Part shown: piece by piece, positions 22,801-33,239 of the stretch | Position numbering within the stretch: the first letter of the stretch is position 1 | Layout of the letters: each line of letters begins with the position of its first letter | Assembly: GCA_014155875.1 (NCBI GenBank) | Contig: JACEFZ010024497.1 | Span: forward strand, 984,001-1,048,000 | DNA: 64,000 bases | Direction of reading: 5' to 3' | Source of the DNA: Cepaea nemoralis | Lineage: Eukaryota > Mollusca > Gastropoda > Stylommatophora > Helicidae | Program-made: the position numbers and the translations under genes | Notes under the pieces: generated by a model | The model's input: only the letters and a program-made list of their open reading frames with translations | Told to the model about the DNA's origin: nothing | The model's database searches: none

Positions 22801-23569
22801 ACAAGAAGAAGCCGTCTAGGAGGAAAGCAGTGAGAAGTAAACACAAGCCAAAGCGCCAGAAAAGATCAGCAGAGACTCTGAACTTAGAGACTCATTCAAA
22901 TCGATGAAGTTTAGCAGGACTCTTGATCTAATGAAATCTCGCAAAAAACGAGAACAACCGTCCGTGGGCCCTTTTATTCGAGTTGTCGGGAACCAGAGTG
23001 CTCCTGATTCTGTTGCTGTGTTTGTGCAACCTGTTCATGAGTCTTCTAAGGGCCTGGGTAGTGGGAAACATAAACACTCTAAACACAGAAATGCCCACCA
23101 ACTTTCTGCTGCGACAACAGTTCACATGGTCACCAATTTACCTACAGACAAAGCAGCCATGGTTTCTTCTTCTCGTACCATAAGTACTAATCCCTGGGTG
23201 TGTGCCTTTTGTGGCCATCAGAGCAGCTATGGGTTTCTGGGGGATTTGTACGGGCCGTACTTCAAAGAAAGTGAGGTTCAAAGAGTTGAAATCATCGCTG
23301 CAGAGGAGAGTAAAAAATCTGAACCTGTTAAAGACCAAAGATGTTTAGATACTTCAATAACTAGACGATCCAAAGAAACACTTCCATTAGACAAGAGAAG
23401 TAGTCGTAGAGGGAAGTCACCTTTGCAGTTAAGGTCTAGTGAACCCAGTCCACAGCCTCCTGAAGAAGTGTGGATCCACGAGGCGTGTGCTATGTGGTCA
23501 CCAGGTGTTTTCTTGATAGACAACAAGTTGTATGGTTTGGATGAAGCTGTCAGGGATGCAGAAGAAACA
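19900..23569 (+). CDS. TCF20/RAI1-like: TCF20/RAI1-like protein, large exon 3 (frame changes present)
   Basis: The acceptor is TTCTATTTCAG at 19899; the donor ACA|GTAAGT lies at 23570. About 1,220 codons are present, spread over several frames. Order: a Pro/Ser/His-rich stretch (VQVPLKSRPAPYHIPRSPHY), a Ser/Asp/Asn-rich middle, an acidic segment, a SUMO-interaction-like IIDLT at about 22301, a basic stretch (HKKKPSRRK) at about 22800-22870, FSRTLDLMKSRKK and GPFIRVVG. The start of the ePHD follows: WVCAFCGHQ at 23194 and WIHEACAMW at 23470, ending LYGLDEAVRDAEET. Family knowledge: TCF20 and RAI1 are nuclear nucleosome-binding proteins that work with PHF14 and HMG20A. Length and order fit. The frame changes are listed separately. 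Confidence 0.85.
20340..22907 (+). other. Five reading-frame changes inside exon 3
   Basis: Coding-like sequence moves between frames at about 20340-20412, 21430-21469, 21737-21777 (near a run of six A), 22611-22627 and 22870-22907. On both sides of each change the composition and family-like motifs continue. The printed exon is 3,670 bases, one more than a multiple of three, yet both ends are phase 0. That is consistent with a net single-base error. Either sequencing/assembly indels or pseudogene decay could produce this. Confidence 0.8.
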
Positions 23570-23754
23570 GTAAGTGAAACCTGTTTGTACGTGCAGTTAC
23601 TTTACAACACTATGTTATAACTTCAAGAGACATAATGCAGCTTGGATTAATAGCAGTTATTGCTGAACTGAGATTTAAATATATTCCAATATTAACTCCC
23701 TTTTGGAAAATATCTAAACTTTCTAAAATACAGATAAGTAACTTTTATATTTAT

Positions 23755-24665
23755 ATTTCCATGTAGTGTTTATCATGTAGTTGTGTCGGTTTATGTTTGT
23801 TTATTTCTGTGCTGATGTCTGTTTATTACGTAGTTGTGTCAGTTTATGTTTGTTTATTTCTGTGCTGATGTCTGTTTATTACGTAGTTGTGTCAGTTTAT
23901 GTTTGTTTATTTCTGTGCTGATGTCTGTTTATTACGTAGTTGTGTCAGTTTATGTTTGTTTATTTCTGTGCTGATGTCTGTTTATTACGTAGTTGTGTCA
24001 GTTTATGTTTGTTTATTTCTGTGCTGATGTCTGTTTATCATGTAGTTGTTTCGGTTTATGTTTGTTTATTACTGTGCTGATGTCTGTTTATCATGTAGTT
24101 GTGTCGGTTTATGTTTGTTTATTTCTGTGCTGATGTCTGTTTATCATGTAGTTGTGTCGGTTTATGTTTGTTTATTTCTGTGCTGATGTCTGTTTATTAC
24201 GTAGTTGTGTCAGTTTATGTTTGTTTATTTCTGTGCTGTCTGTTTATCATGTAGTTGTGTCGGTTTATGTTTGTTTATTTCTGTGCTGATGTCTGTTTAT
24301 CATGTAGTTGTGTCAGTTTATGTTTGTTTATTTCTGTGCTGGTGTCTGTTTATTACGTAGTTGTGTCAGTTTATGTTTGTTTATTTCTGTGCTGTCTGTT
24401 TATCGTGTAGTTGTGTCAGTTTATGTTTGTTTATTTCTGTGCTGATGTCTGTTTATCATGTAGTTGTGTCGGTTTATGTTTGTTTATTTCTGTGCTGATG
24501 TCTGTTTATCATGTAGTTGAGTCAGTTTATGTTTGTTTATTTCTGTGCTGATGTCTATTTATTATGTAGTTGTGTCGGTTTATGTTTGTTTATTTCTGTG
24601 CTGATGTCTGTTTATTACGTAGTTGTGTCGGTTTATGTTTGTTTATTTCTGTGCTGATGTCCATT
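23755..24665 (+). repeat. 53-bp minisatellite, about 17 copies, in intron 3
   Basis: The unit contains GTAGTTGTGTCRGTTTATG, TTTGTTTATTTCTGTGCTGA and TGTCTGTTTATYAYG. Units differ at a few fixed positions (TTACG or TCATG), and two lack a GAT triplet. The array starts about 190 bp after exon 3. Its T-rich strand is the transcribed sense strand. Confidence 0.95.
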
Positions 24666-24784
24666 TTGTTGCTTGTGATCGTATTCTTGTCAAGTTTACC
24701 ATCTACTTCTTGTTTTTTTAATTTGTTGTTCATTCATTTGATTTATTTGGTTGTTTCGGGATTTGAGATTTAAATATTGAGCAC

Positions 24785-24990
24785 AACCCACTACTGGCAA
24801 CGCTGATCGTATTCTGGTATGAACCTAAGGCCTATCCACGTCAATGTGGAAGCTCTAGACCCGAGTTTCGCTCTCGTTTGAGCTCATCAGTAGTGCATAT
24901 CCTTGACCGGACCCGGAAACAAACCCCGGATCACTGGCGTGTGAAGCGGGCGTGTAACCACTAGACCACGCGGCACACACTGGACACAGC
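24785..24990 (-). repeat. tRNA-derived SINE (third type)
   Basis: The minus strand has GCCGCGTGGTCTAGTGGTTA, a typical tRNA D-arm/A box. About 35 bases later comes a GGGGTTTGTTTCCGGG B box. A body containing GAGCTCAAACGAGAG and AACTCGGGTCTAGAGC follows. The head is well preserved. No CCA end or full cloverleaf is present, so it is not a tRNA gene. Confidence 0.7.
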
Positions 24991-25345
24991 CAAATTATTA
25001 CAACGTCAGCCATTCATTGTATGGACATGCAGTGAGTTAGAAAAACAGTGGATCTGGTGTCCCTTCTCAAATCTAATTACAATGTGTGATGTCTTAGCAT
25101 TTCACCTTGTACAGCCATATAGCTGCAGAACTAATGATACAATTTTATCGTTTTTTACAAATTAAAAAGTAAGGTATAACTGTTGGTGCTGTCATTGGTG
25201 TGAGGGTGTATTCATTTACAAAGTAAAGCTGTTTTAGGATTGATCACAAGTTGAGCTCAGAAATCCTCACACATAAAATAATTAAATTGAAGAGCCAACT
25301 TATTAAATAAAAGATCACTCTGAAATTTTATACTTGAATTTTTAA

Positions 25346-26246
25346 CCCTTTTAGGACGGAACAACATTGGGCCAAATTTAGCTTTCCCTCTGAAGAAGAC
25401 GGAGTCATTTTTTGGAGTACAGAAATGACTGAAGTGATAATTTTGAAAATTCAAAAACAAAAAATATTAGAACCCTATATAGGTATATAAAAGTATATAT
25501 ATTTTTAAAGAGGATATAGTAAAGTTTATTTCTGTGTATGATTGAAGTTGTTTTGTTCATGTTTATGCAAATTTGGTGACCTCATTTGCATTTTGTGAAA
25601 AATAAAATATTTCATACCACTATGTATGAATTGGTACTAAATATTTAAAAAAAAATGGTACTCACCTAAGATTTCCTCATTGAATACCTACACCACTTTA
25701 GAATCATTTTAAACACTTATGGTTAAAAAAACAACAACCATGAAGTCCCTTTTGACATTTGTAATAGGTGGGCTATCATCTGGTGGCATGTGTTTTGGTC
25801 CGGACATCTCCATGAATGGATATGGATTAACACGATCCTCTTCATTCCCAATACACTTAAACCACGGGGACACATGGTCAAAATCTTCATGGGCACTTTC
25901 TGTATCACTGCAGTCCTGAACTGTCAGATTTCTACTATCATAGCTAGTCAATGCTAGCACGTCTTCGGTTTCAAAGCTGGCCATTATTAAACATCAAAAA
26001 TTAACCAAAAACTGGGTTACTGCGTTAAAAACTCACAAATAATATCCGTATGTTTGAATTCCGTTCAACAAGCTGCCATTTGCAAACTAGAATGGCTGGA
26101 GATTACAAGGCAGCATTTGATTGGTCTGTACTATTAAAAGCAAACCAATCAAAGCAGTTCTTACAACGAGGCGATTAAATCGACCCCGTCATCTTTCTGG
26201 CTCGTGACGTCATGGCCGAAATTTCGACCGTCCCATCCTAAAAGGG
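25346..26246 (-). mobile_element. piggyBac deletion derivative with transposase N-terminus
   Basis: Terminal inverted repeats begin CCCTTTTAGGACGG at the left and CCCTTTTAGGATGGGACGG read inward from the right. The left flank is TTAA (25342-25345). The right flank is TCGA, a decayed site. Inside, the minus strand from ATG at 25984 encodes MASFETEDVLALTSYDSRN and then PYPFMEMSGPKHMPPDDSP. This resembles the acidic leader and entry to the DDE domain of piggyBac transposases, after which homology stops. The catalytic part is deleted. Confidence 0.75.
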
Positions 26247-26249
26247 TCG

Positions 26250-26715
26250 AGACAAGAAGACAGAGTTGATCCACGACTCTGGTGATCGTAGGAGATGGCA
26301 AAACATGACAGCCAATGCTTAACGGCGTGGCACATGATGATGAAAGCGTTGTAGCACTGTAAACCTTCTGTACTGGTTGTAAAGGGTGAGTAAAAAGGAT
26401 TGGTGCAAGACTAGCTACTTATACTGTAGAAGCAAATTCAACCATTGCCCAGCCAACCATAAAATTTTATTTTCTTTTCTGCTGTTAAGACTCCTGCTGG
26501 AGTATAGGCCTACAACCACACATGCCAAGAACATTGTAGGTCAGCTTATGGTCTTGCACCAATCCTTTTTACTCACCCTTTACAACCAGTACAGAAGGTT
26601 TACAGGCTACTAAGCTTTCATCATCATGTGCCACGCCGTTAAGCGTTGACTGTCATGTTTGGCCATCTTCTACGGTCACCAGAGTCGTGGATCAGCTCTG
26701 TCTTTTTGTCTCAAC
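26250..26715. repeat. Large inverted repeat (foldback) made from a LINE tail
   Basis: The left arm, about 26250-26412, and the right arm, about 26543-26715, are near-identical in inverse orientation around a spacer of about 130 bp. An inner block of about 57 bp, starting GTAAACCTTCTGTACTGGTT, is identical. The outer part is LINE tail coding (ELIHDSGD, DMTANA-like). The left arm starts right at the piggyBac end. Confidence 0.85.
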
Positions 26716-27790
26716 CATACCACATGGCCAAGCCATCCAGGTATTTACTTCTCTGCCTTACCCTTGTTCTTTTCCCCTCAATCTTGCCAGTTGTTACCAA
26801 GTTCTCCAATTTATTTCTTCTCGTAATGTGTCCAAAAAATTGTGACGTCTAATTTCTCTAATCAGTTTATGGTTTTAATTTGTTTCTTGTAGGACTTGGT
26901 CATTGGTTTTTCTGTCTGTCCATGGTATTCTTTGCATTTTCCTCAGAAACCACATTTCCACAGCTGTCAGATTTTTGTCAGCTTGTCTGGTCATTATTCA
27001 CGCTTCACATCCATACAAAAGTACAGGTTCTATATTGCACCTCAACTCTTTTTCTCGTTGCAAATGAAATCATTTTATTGGTCAGTATGTTTTCCATCAT
27101 GCAAAAGGCTACCTTTGCCACGGCGATTCTTGTTCTTATTTCTTCAAGGCATCTCCCATCAGATGTTATGACTGTTCCACATATCTAATGTTATTGATGT
27201 TACGTCCCCCAATTGTGATTCCTCTCATATCTTCTACATTTCTAAACATATGTTCACTGTATAGGGAAAAAATATCTGGAGACATTACACATCCCTGTCG
27301 CACACCTGATATTTACCTACTTCATTATCAATCTCTATGGCTGCTTGTTGTTTCCAGTATATGTTTTTTTACAAGTCAAAGGTCTTTCCCATCAATTTGT
27401 AGATCTGCAAGCATCTTCATCATGTTGACATGTCTTGCTTTATCGAAAGACAGATCGCTTTATCGCTTTACATTGTAAGACGGGCTTTTTAAGGATTACA
27501 ATAAAAATAGAATGACATAATTCAGGAGGTATATCTCCAGTATCATATATTGTGTTCAGCAGTCTGGTGACTTGATCTATTCCATATTTTTCTAAAGCCG
27601 TAATCATTTCTGTTGTGATGTTATCCGAACCTGGGGTCTTGCCAGCTTTCATACGTTTAAGAACATTCCGAACCTCCATCTTCAAAATTGGCGGTCCTTC
27701 ATTATTAAATCGAACATCATGCTGTTCTTCTCTTGTATCATCATAAAAGTCTTTCACATAATCTGACCACACATGAAAAATCTTATCTTT
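26640..27790 (-). pseudogene. RTE-like LINE, internally deleted
   Basis: Minus strand: the RT entry region VRNVLKRMKAGKTPGSDNIT, EMITALEKYGIDQVTRLLN and GDIPPELCHSIFIVILKK at about 27770-27490. Degenerate thumb and tail sequence follows down to the KYLDGLA-type ending near 26740. RT motifs A to C are missing. The Lys-Ala-Gly-Lys-x-Pro-Gly-x-Asp pattern is typical of the RT fingers in RTE-like elements. Confidence 0.65.
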
Positions 27791-28298
27791 TTCTATTATG
27801 ATCTTTCGTTTTTAGGCAACCCGTTGATGTGTATTCTTTTATTAAGGATGATTAGACTATGATTTACTTCCCCTTTAGAGACATCCAGGCATTTATAAAT
27901 TGTATTGAAGTACGTTTAGCCTGGCCAATAGGCACTGTTTACTGTGTGGTATAAGAATTAATGACTGCCCATAAACTTATTCTTGGGAAATTATATTGGT
28001 TTCCTCTTGACTTTCTATATTATATTTTATTGGCAACGTTATTGTTTTGCCTGTGTGTTTAATTGTTCATCCTAATATTAGTTCAACAAATGTTATTCAG
28101 TTCATAGTATTTGCGTATTTAAATATTTATTTGGTAAGTCAAATGTAAAACCTTTCTTGTGGAAGTTGGTTAGTAAAAATATTTTTGTTAGCTAAACACC
28201 ATCTGTTGGTTAGGCACATCTCTTGATGATCTAAATACCACTTGTCTTCTTCATGAGTATGTTTGTAAATGGGTGTTGACTTATCTTTGCATACACAG

Positions 28299-28392
28299 GT
28301 GTGTTCTGCGTGTAAATCAAAAGGTGCTATGATAGGGTGTCTCCACAAAGGCTGCTGCATGAAATATCACTTCATCTGTGCCATAGAAAAAG
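28299..28392 (+). CDS. TCF20/RAI1-like: TCF20/RAI1-like protein, exon 4 (ePHD core)
   Basis: This 94-base exon sits between TTTGCATACACAG and G|GTAGGC. In phase 0 it reads VCSACKSKGAMIGCLHKGC and then CMKYHFICAIEK, leaving one base for exon 5. The pattern C-x2-C, G-A-x-x-G-C, K-G-C, Y-H, C-A is the PHD half of the TCF20/RAI1 ePHD. These supply the Cys/His zinc ligands that follow the exon 3 portion. I predicted length and phase (phase 0 in, phase 1 out) from the neighbouring exons before finding it, so the call is strong. No disabling change is visible. Confidence 0.92.
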
Positions 28393-29900
28393 GTAGGCTG
28401 TCTGTGTCTATTTTACCCTAAAGCAATGCTTATGTTAAGTGATTATGTGCAATGGCAGAAAAAAATAAGCAAAAAACCCTTGACTGTTTGAATGTTTACA
28501 CTATCGTGGGTGTCTGCTGGAAGCATTTTGTTGAGGACTGAAGATCACAGGTCGTGTTCCCAGGCAGTGGTCGCCCAGTTGACAGGCCATGTTTTTCATT
28601 TCACCTGTAACAGCTAAACAATCTATTATATAGCTGGCATCGGTTGGTTGGTGAATCCTGTGGAAGACTGGGCTTGAACTTTTTAAGACCAGTGATTTGC
28701 CATTCAGGGATTACTGGGGGTTAGCAACAGTGTCATCAGTGTGGGAGACCCGTATCCTAGTAGCTTAGCTACCAGCAACATAAAACAAAACTACAGCAAA
28801 GTAAAGTATTTAAATAGTGGATACCAGGGGTTGTAACGATTTAGAGTCAAGATTATGAAATACTCAGGAAAGTGGAGAAAAACAGTGAAATAAAAATTTG
28901 CACATCGTACCCAGGAAACTCAAGTAGAACAAGTGAGATGATATTTTCAGTTATTGGGGATATTTTCGGCCGTCATAAGCCACACAAATGTAACAGATAA
29001 TGATATAAATGGTTCCGTTAATTTATTGCAAGGGTGAGTGGACTGTTTAGCAGACAGTCAAGATGTTTGACCAGCATACCTTGACACTTAAATACTGTGC
29101 CTGGCTGCCGATTTCAACATGAGTGGCATAATATCGCTCGGAAACATGACACTTTGAACATACTTGTAAGGCTTGGGGGGAAACATGACATGTTGAACAT
29201 ACTTGTCAGGCTTGGGGGGAAAGATGAAATTGCCTCAGCCCTGTCTGGCATATACTATTGTCTCTTTAAAATTCTGATGGACTTCTCAGTTCTGTCTTTC
29301 TTATTTAGCATGTGGAGACAGTAACGCTACAAAGTTAAGTTTTTGTTTTCTGAGATAAATGCACTGCAAAGTTCTTGTTCTTTCTGCTGAGGACAGTAAT
29401 CTTATACAAGATGTGGTTTATTACAGTGGTTGTAGTTTTCGGAGTCAACTGATTTTATTTCATTCTTTCATTTGAGCAAAAGATGCTTTGGCAGTATGAA
29501 AAGTTTGTATTGAGTGTATTCTTAATAGAAGGAGTGACATATGCTAGACAGACATGGAAGATAGCGAACCGGCAAGGTGTTTACTGGTCTATCTAATATA
29601 TTTCATGTTACATCCTTTGCAAATAATAATATATATATCAGGTTTAGGGTTATGAAATTAAATGAGTCTTTCAAGGAAAAGGTGTCTAAGGGGAATGTGA
29701 TCACCTGTGTCTGAATAACGTGTAGGCATGTCAAGTACATCTTCCGGTGACATTTAGATGTGCTCACAGATGAAGTGACTGAATTATATTGGACATGGTA
29801 CTGACTACATCACTCAGTGAGTGCTGATTGGTCTATGAATCTAGAACTGTGTGCCTTAATACATGTAAAAGGGTCCTTTGTGTTTACGTTACATAATTTA
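28393..29900 (+). other. Intron 4, first part: nothing firm
   Basis: The region is AT-rich intron with a 39-bp tandem duplication at about 29143-29222 (AAACATGACA...GGCTTGGGGGG). A SINE-like remnant around 28640-28760 is not well enough preserved to assign. I see no exon. Confidence 0.5.
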
Positions 29901-29909
29901 ACTATAGGT

Positions 29910-30135
29910 AATATGTCAATACCGGTCTCCGTGACGAAGGAGTTACAGACGTGATTCGTAATAATGTATATCTGGGTTCGAAACACAGTGGTGCTGGTTT
30001 TTTCAAAAAAAAGTATAGGTGCCGGTCGTTCAGAAAGCAATGGCAAACTACTGAACGTAAAACTTGCCCAGGAATCACGAACAGCCAAAATGCTGGGGTT
30101 GACTGCTATGTCCTGTGAAGGACAAGCAACTAAAT
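29910..30135 (+). repeat. SINE family S2
   Basis: A head with CGTGACGAAGGAGTTACAGA (A-box-like) and TGGGTTCGAAACAC (B-box-like) is followed by the S2 body: GTGCCGGTCGTTCAGAAAGC, CAGGAATCACGAACAGCC and GGGGTTGACTGCTATGTCCT. It ends near GGACAAGCAAC. Confidence 0.75.
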
Positions 30136-30239
30136 TGTTTTTTGTGTCAATATAGAACTCAAACTGTGTTCTAGGCAAAGCTTATGTCTATAGCATTTGT
30201 CTAGTTGTTATTAATAGGGATTTACTTATATTTAGGTTA

Positions 30240-30550
30240 ATGAGTGTGGTCAGCCGAGGGTTCGGTTCAAAATACGATGGCCCTAATACTTCACATACCA
30301 ACAGCAAGTTTCTGCTAGAGGACTTACTTTGTGTGTGTGTTGATTTGCATACGATTATCATTGTACCATTTAATAAGATTATCTGTTTCTTTTTGTAAGG
30401 AACACCCCAACTCATCACAATTCTCATGACCAGTATAGATAGTACAGTCGCCTGCGAGTAGTTGACACCGTATATTGAGATGTAAAGGAAGATTGTTAAA
30501 TACATTGGAAAAAGAAGTGCGTGTAGTAATGATACTTGAGCCACACATTT
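30240..30550 (-). pseudogene. LINE RT catalytic-region fragment
   Basis: The minus strand reads FSNVFNNLPLHLNIRCQLLA, then GDCTIYTGHENCDELGCSLQ and KETDNLIKWYNDNRMQINT. This is RT motif C and the following helix of a CR1/Jockey-type LINE. The usual [YF]ADD motif has become LAGD, so it is inactive. A frameshift follows. Confidence 0.6.
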
Positions 30551-30904
30551 ACTAAACTGAGTGAAGTGTAAAATACAGTTGTTGGAAGCGACATGTTGTC
30601 TGTCAGATAAAAATTATATGAAATTCACTATATTAATTTAGTTTTTAATTTACTTGTTACGATATAATCTGCCATTTCAAAAGCTTTTTAAAGTGTACAA
30701 ACACTGATTCCAAAAATGTTGCAATTGTTGATGTTAAAATGCCAATTGTCAGTCATTTTTACTGTTAAAGCAGTTTGACAAAAACAGTTAGATTGAAACC
30801 CAACTAAGTGTCAATTATTAGGTCATTGTTAATTCAGTGCTGTAAGGTTATTTTATGCATGTATTTTTGTAATGGATTTGATCGTGAGAATAGTAAAGAA
30901 ATTC

Positions 30905-31345
30905 ATTTATTCATTCAGTAGCATGTCCTTTGCAGAACCTCACTCCCATAACAACCTTCCGGAAAACTTCTCGATCATAAGCAAGATGTCCCGCATCCGA
31001 TACACCCATCTGAAGATCATCCGCAGCATCCTGCACCCATCTTCTCATTGGCCTTCCTCTTCCTCTCTTCCCAGGTATATACCCCTCCATTATTGTTCTC
31101 TGCAAACTTTCATGACGTTTCAAGTGACTAAAATATATCAATTTTCTTTGTTTTATTGTCTTTAGGAGCCAACCTTCTTCAATGTTAAGCTCTCGAAGTA
31201 TGGATACATTTGTTCTTTTCTTTATCAAATGCATCCAGACTTCAAGAGCTGAATTTTGAAGAAGGTTGGCTATTATAGATGATAAAACAAAGAAATTTGA
31301 AATATTTTGGTCACTTGAAACATCATGAAAGTTCGGAGAGAACAA
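30905..31345 (-). pseudogene. LINE tail with partial inverted duplication
   Basis: The minus strand encodes VSILRELNIEEGWLLKTIKQ, GYIPGKRGRGRPMRRWVQDA and DREVFRKVVMGVRFC, an RTE-like C-terminal tail (about 31230-30915). The first about 85 bases of this piece (31105-31190) are repeated in inverse orientation at about 31254-31345, forming a hairpin with a spacer of about 65 bp. Confidence 0.65.
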
Positions 31346-31649
31346 TAATAGCAGCCGACAGATAGTCGTTGGTTATGGTCTGCGCTTTGCAGCGATAGGC
31401 AGATGATCTCATCAGTAGAGACAATGGCTTTAGTCACCAACAGTACAGCCACTGCCCAGAAGGAAAGCAACTACCTTCTGCAAAACTTGCCAAGATATCC
31501 CTAACAACCATGAAAGTAAAGAAATAGGTCTATAATAACCCAAAATGCTAATGTCAGCTGAGCCAGTTTAAGTATAGGATACATTTTAGCAATGTTAAAT
31601 GCAGATGGAAAGTAGTTAATGGTCAGGCATTGATTATATGTGAATACTG

Positions 31650-31804
31650 GGGAGTGGCTAGAATGCCGGATCCTCCTTCGGGAGACCTGGGTTCGAATCC
31701 TTGGTAAGGTGTGGAGTTCTTTTCTATCGGGGGCAAAAAGAAAACTAACCTGCACAGTTCGCGGTGACTGCAATAGCCAGGTGGCCTTAATTCCTCAGGC
31801 TCAA

Positions 31805-31806
<2 letters not shown>
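31650..31806 (+). repeat. tRNA-derived SINE with perfect B box
   Basis: GGGGAGTGGCTAGAATGCCG gives an A box and CCTGGGTTCGAATCCTTGG a perfect B box. The interval contains a short CTCCTTCGGGAG hairpin like an anticodon or variable arm. The body ends AATTCCTCAGGCTCAAGAC and runs into the (TA)n array. Confidence 0.7.

Positions 31807-31870
<64 letters not shown>
31807..31870. repeat. (TA)n microsatellite split by mariner
   Basis: About 32 TA units run up to the mariner left end. A shorter TA-rich run (about 33217-33240) follows the right end. Mariner inserts at TA, so the array was its target. Confidence 0.95.
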
Positions 31871-31874
<4 letters not shown>

Positions 31875-33216
31875 GGACGTTCATTTGAAACCCGTTCCAA
31901 TGGCTTTATTACAAAAGCACGAAACATTAACAGGTGTGTGGTAGAATTAAACAAAGCATTCATTTTGAATGAATTATGCACCATGGGAAGAAGTTGCCAT
32001 AGGCATTCAAGCAAGCATCCCATTGCTTAGGTAGGCAGCGAATGCTGTCTGCAAAAAAAGGATTGTGGTTGCTCACTGAACTAAGTGTTTACCGCGTTCA
32101 TTACGTCTGCATGCGTGAAATCGTTGCCCTTTGAGAGCTGTTTTTTTAGAGGTCCGAACAAATGAAAATCACATGGTGACAAATCAGGACTATAGGCTGG
32201 ATGTTGCAGAATTTCCCACTTCTTCCTTGCTAATGCTTCCTGCACAATCTTTGCGACATGTGGACGAGCATTATTGTGCAACAAAATCACACCGCGAGAA
32301 AGCATGCCGGGTCAGTTTATTCTTGATGGCTTTTTGCAGCTTGTCTAGTGTTTGCAAGTAGTGGGTAGAGTTTATGTTGATATCAGGTTCTTTAAAGTCG
32401 GCCAACAATAGCCCTTCATGGTCAATAAATGCGCTCAGCATAACCTTACCAGCAGAAACCTGTAACTTTTTTTTTTGGCTTTTGGTAATCCAGCATGCTT
32501 CCATTGCATGCTGTCTCTTTTGCTGCTCGGCTCAAAGTGGTGACACCATGATTCATCGCCTGCTACTATGCGGAAGAGAAATGCATCACCCTCCACTCTG
32601 TAACGCAGCAAGTGGTTCGAACACATCCCATGCATTTCCTCTTTTTGGTGGTCGGTCAACATCCGTGGTACCCACTGTGAATAAACACACCTTCCGATAT
32701 TGCAGTTTCTTACGAACGACCTTTTGAATTGTCCCAATTGACACATCAAATTCTTTCGCTAGCGAACGTATGCTTCAACAATGGTTCATCTGTACTGCTG
32801 CATCAATTTTGGCGATGGTTTTTTTCTGTTGTAACAATATGCGCTTGACCCGGCCGCCGAAGATCTGCCTTGAACTGACGTCCTTTCCTGAAACATTTGT
32901 GCCCAGTCTGCCACTGTTGTCTTTGACACACATTTGTTACCGTATGCTGCCTGCATTCTTCAGTGAATGTCCACAGGTCGACATCCTTCAGTTGAAAGAA
33001 CCTGAATCACCGCTCTTTGAGCTTCTTTGGATGGATTTTGGATCAACCTGGCCATTTTCTCAACGGTCAGAAACAGAACCTATGCATCATGGGACGATAA
33101 GCACATGCTCTTTTATTCATTGGTCAGTACTTATCACATGACTATGACATGATCATGTTCAATGTACGCAATCATGAGCGGTGCGGCATGAACGGATTTC
33201 AAATGAACGCTCCTTA
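31871..33216 (-). mobile_element. mariner (Tc1/mariner, D,D34D type), 1346 bp, inactive
   Basis: Inverted terminal repeats: TTAGGGACGTTCATTTGAAA at the left, and TAAGGAGCGTTCATTTGAAA read inward from the right. TA dinucleotides flank both ends. Minus-strand transposase pieces include VAGDESWCHHFEPSSKRDSM (first Asp), SAGKVMLSAF, LLHNNARPH and YSPDLSPCDFHLFGPLKK. The second catalytic Asp of the usual HDNARPH is Asn here, and the third Asp follows 34 residues later. Frame changes separate the pieces near 32435-32504 and 32271-32305. Length is normal for mariner. Confidence 0.93.
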
Positions 33217-33239
33217 TATATATATATAATATATATATA

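Noticed and set aside
23755..24665. CRISPR-like regular array
   Set aside because: Units are contiguous with no unique spacers, and the context is a eukaryotic intron.
24570..24773. 67-codon frame in the minisatellite
   Set aside because: It is a repeat-encoded frame (CADVCLLRSCVGLC... pattern) due to unit length and composition.
24785..24990. Functional tRNA gene
   Set aside because: A and B boxes are present but the acceptor and anticodon stems do not pair, and a SINE body follows.
31650..31720. Functional tRNA gene with perfect B box
   Set aside because: There is no closed acceptor stem. It continues into a SINE body.
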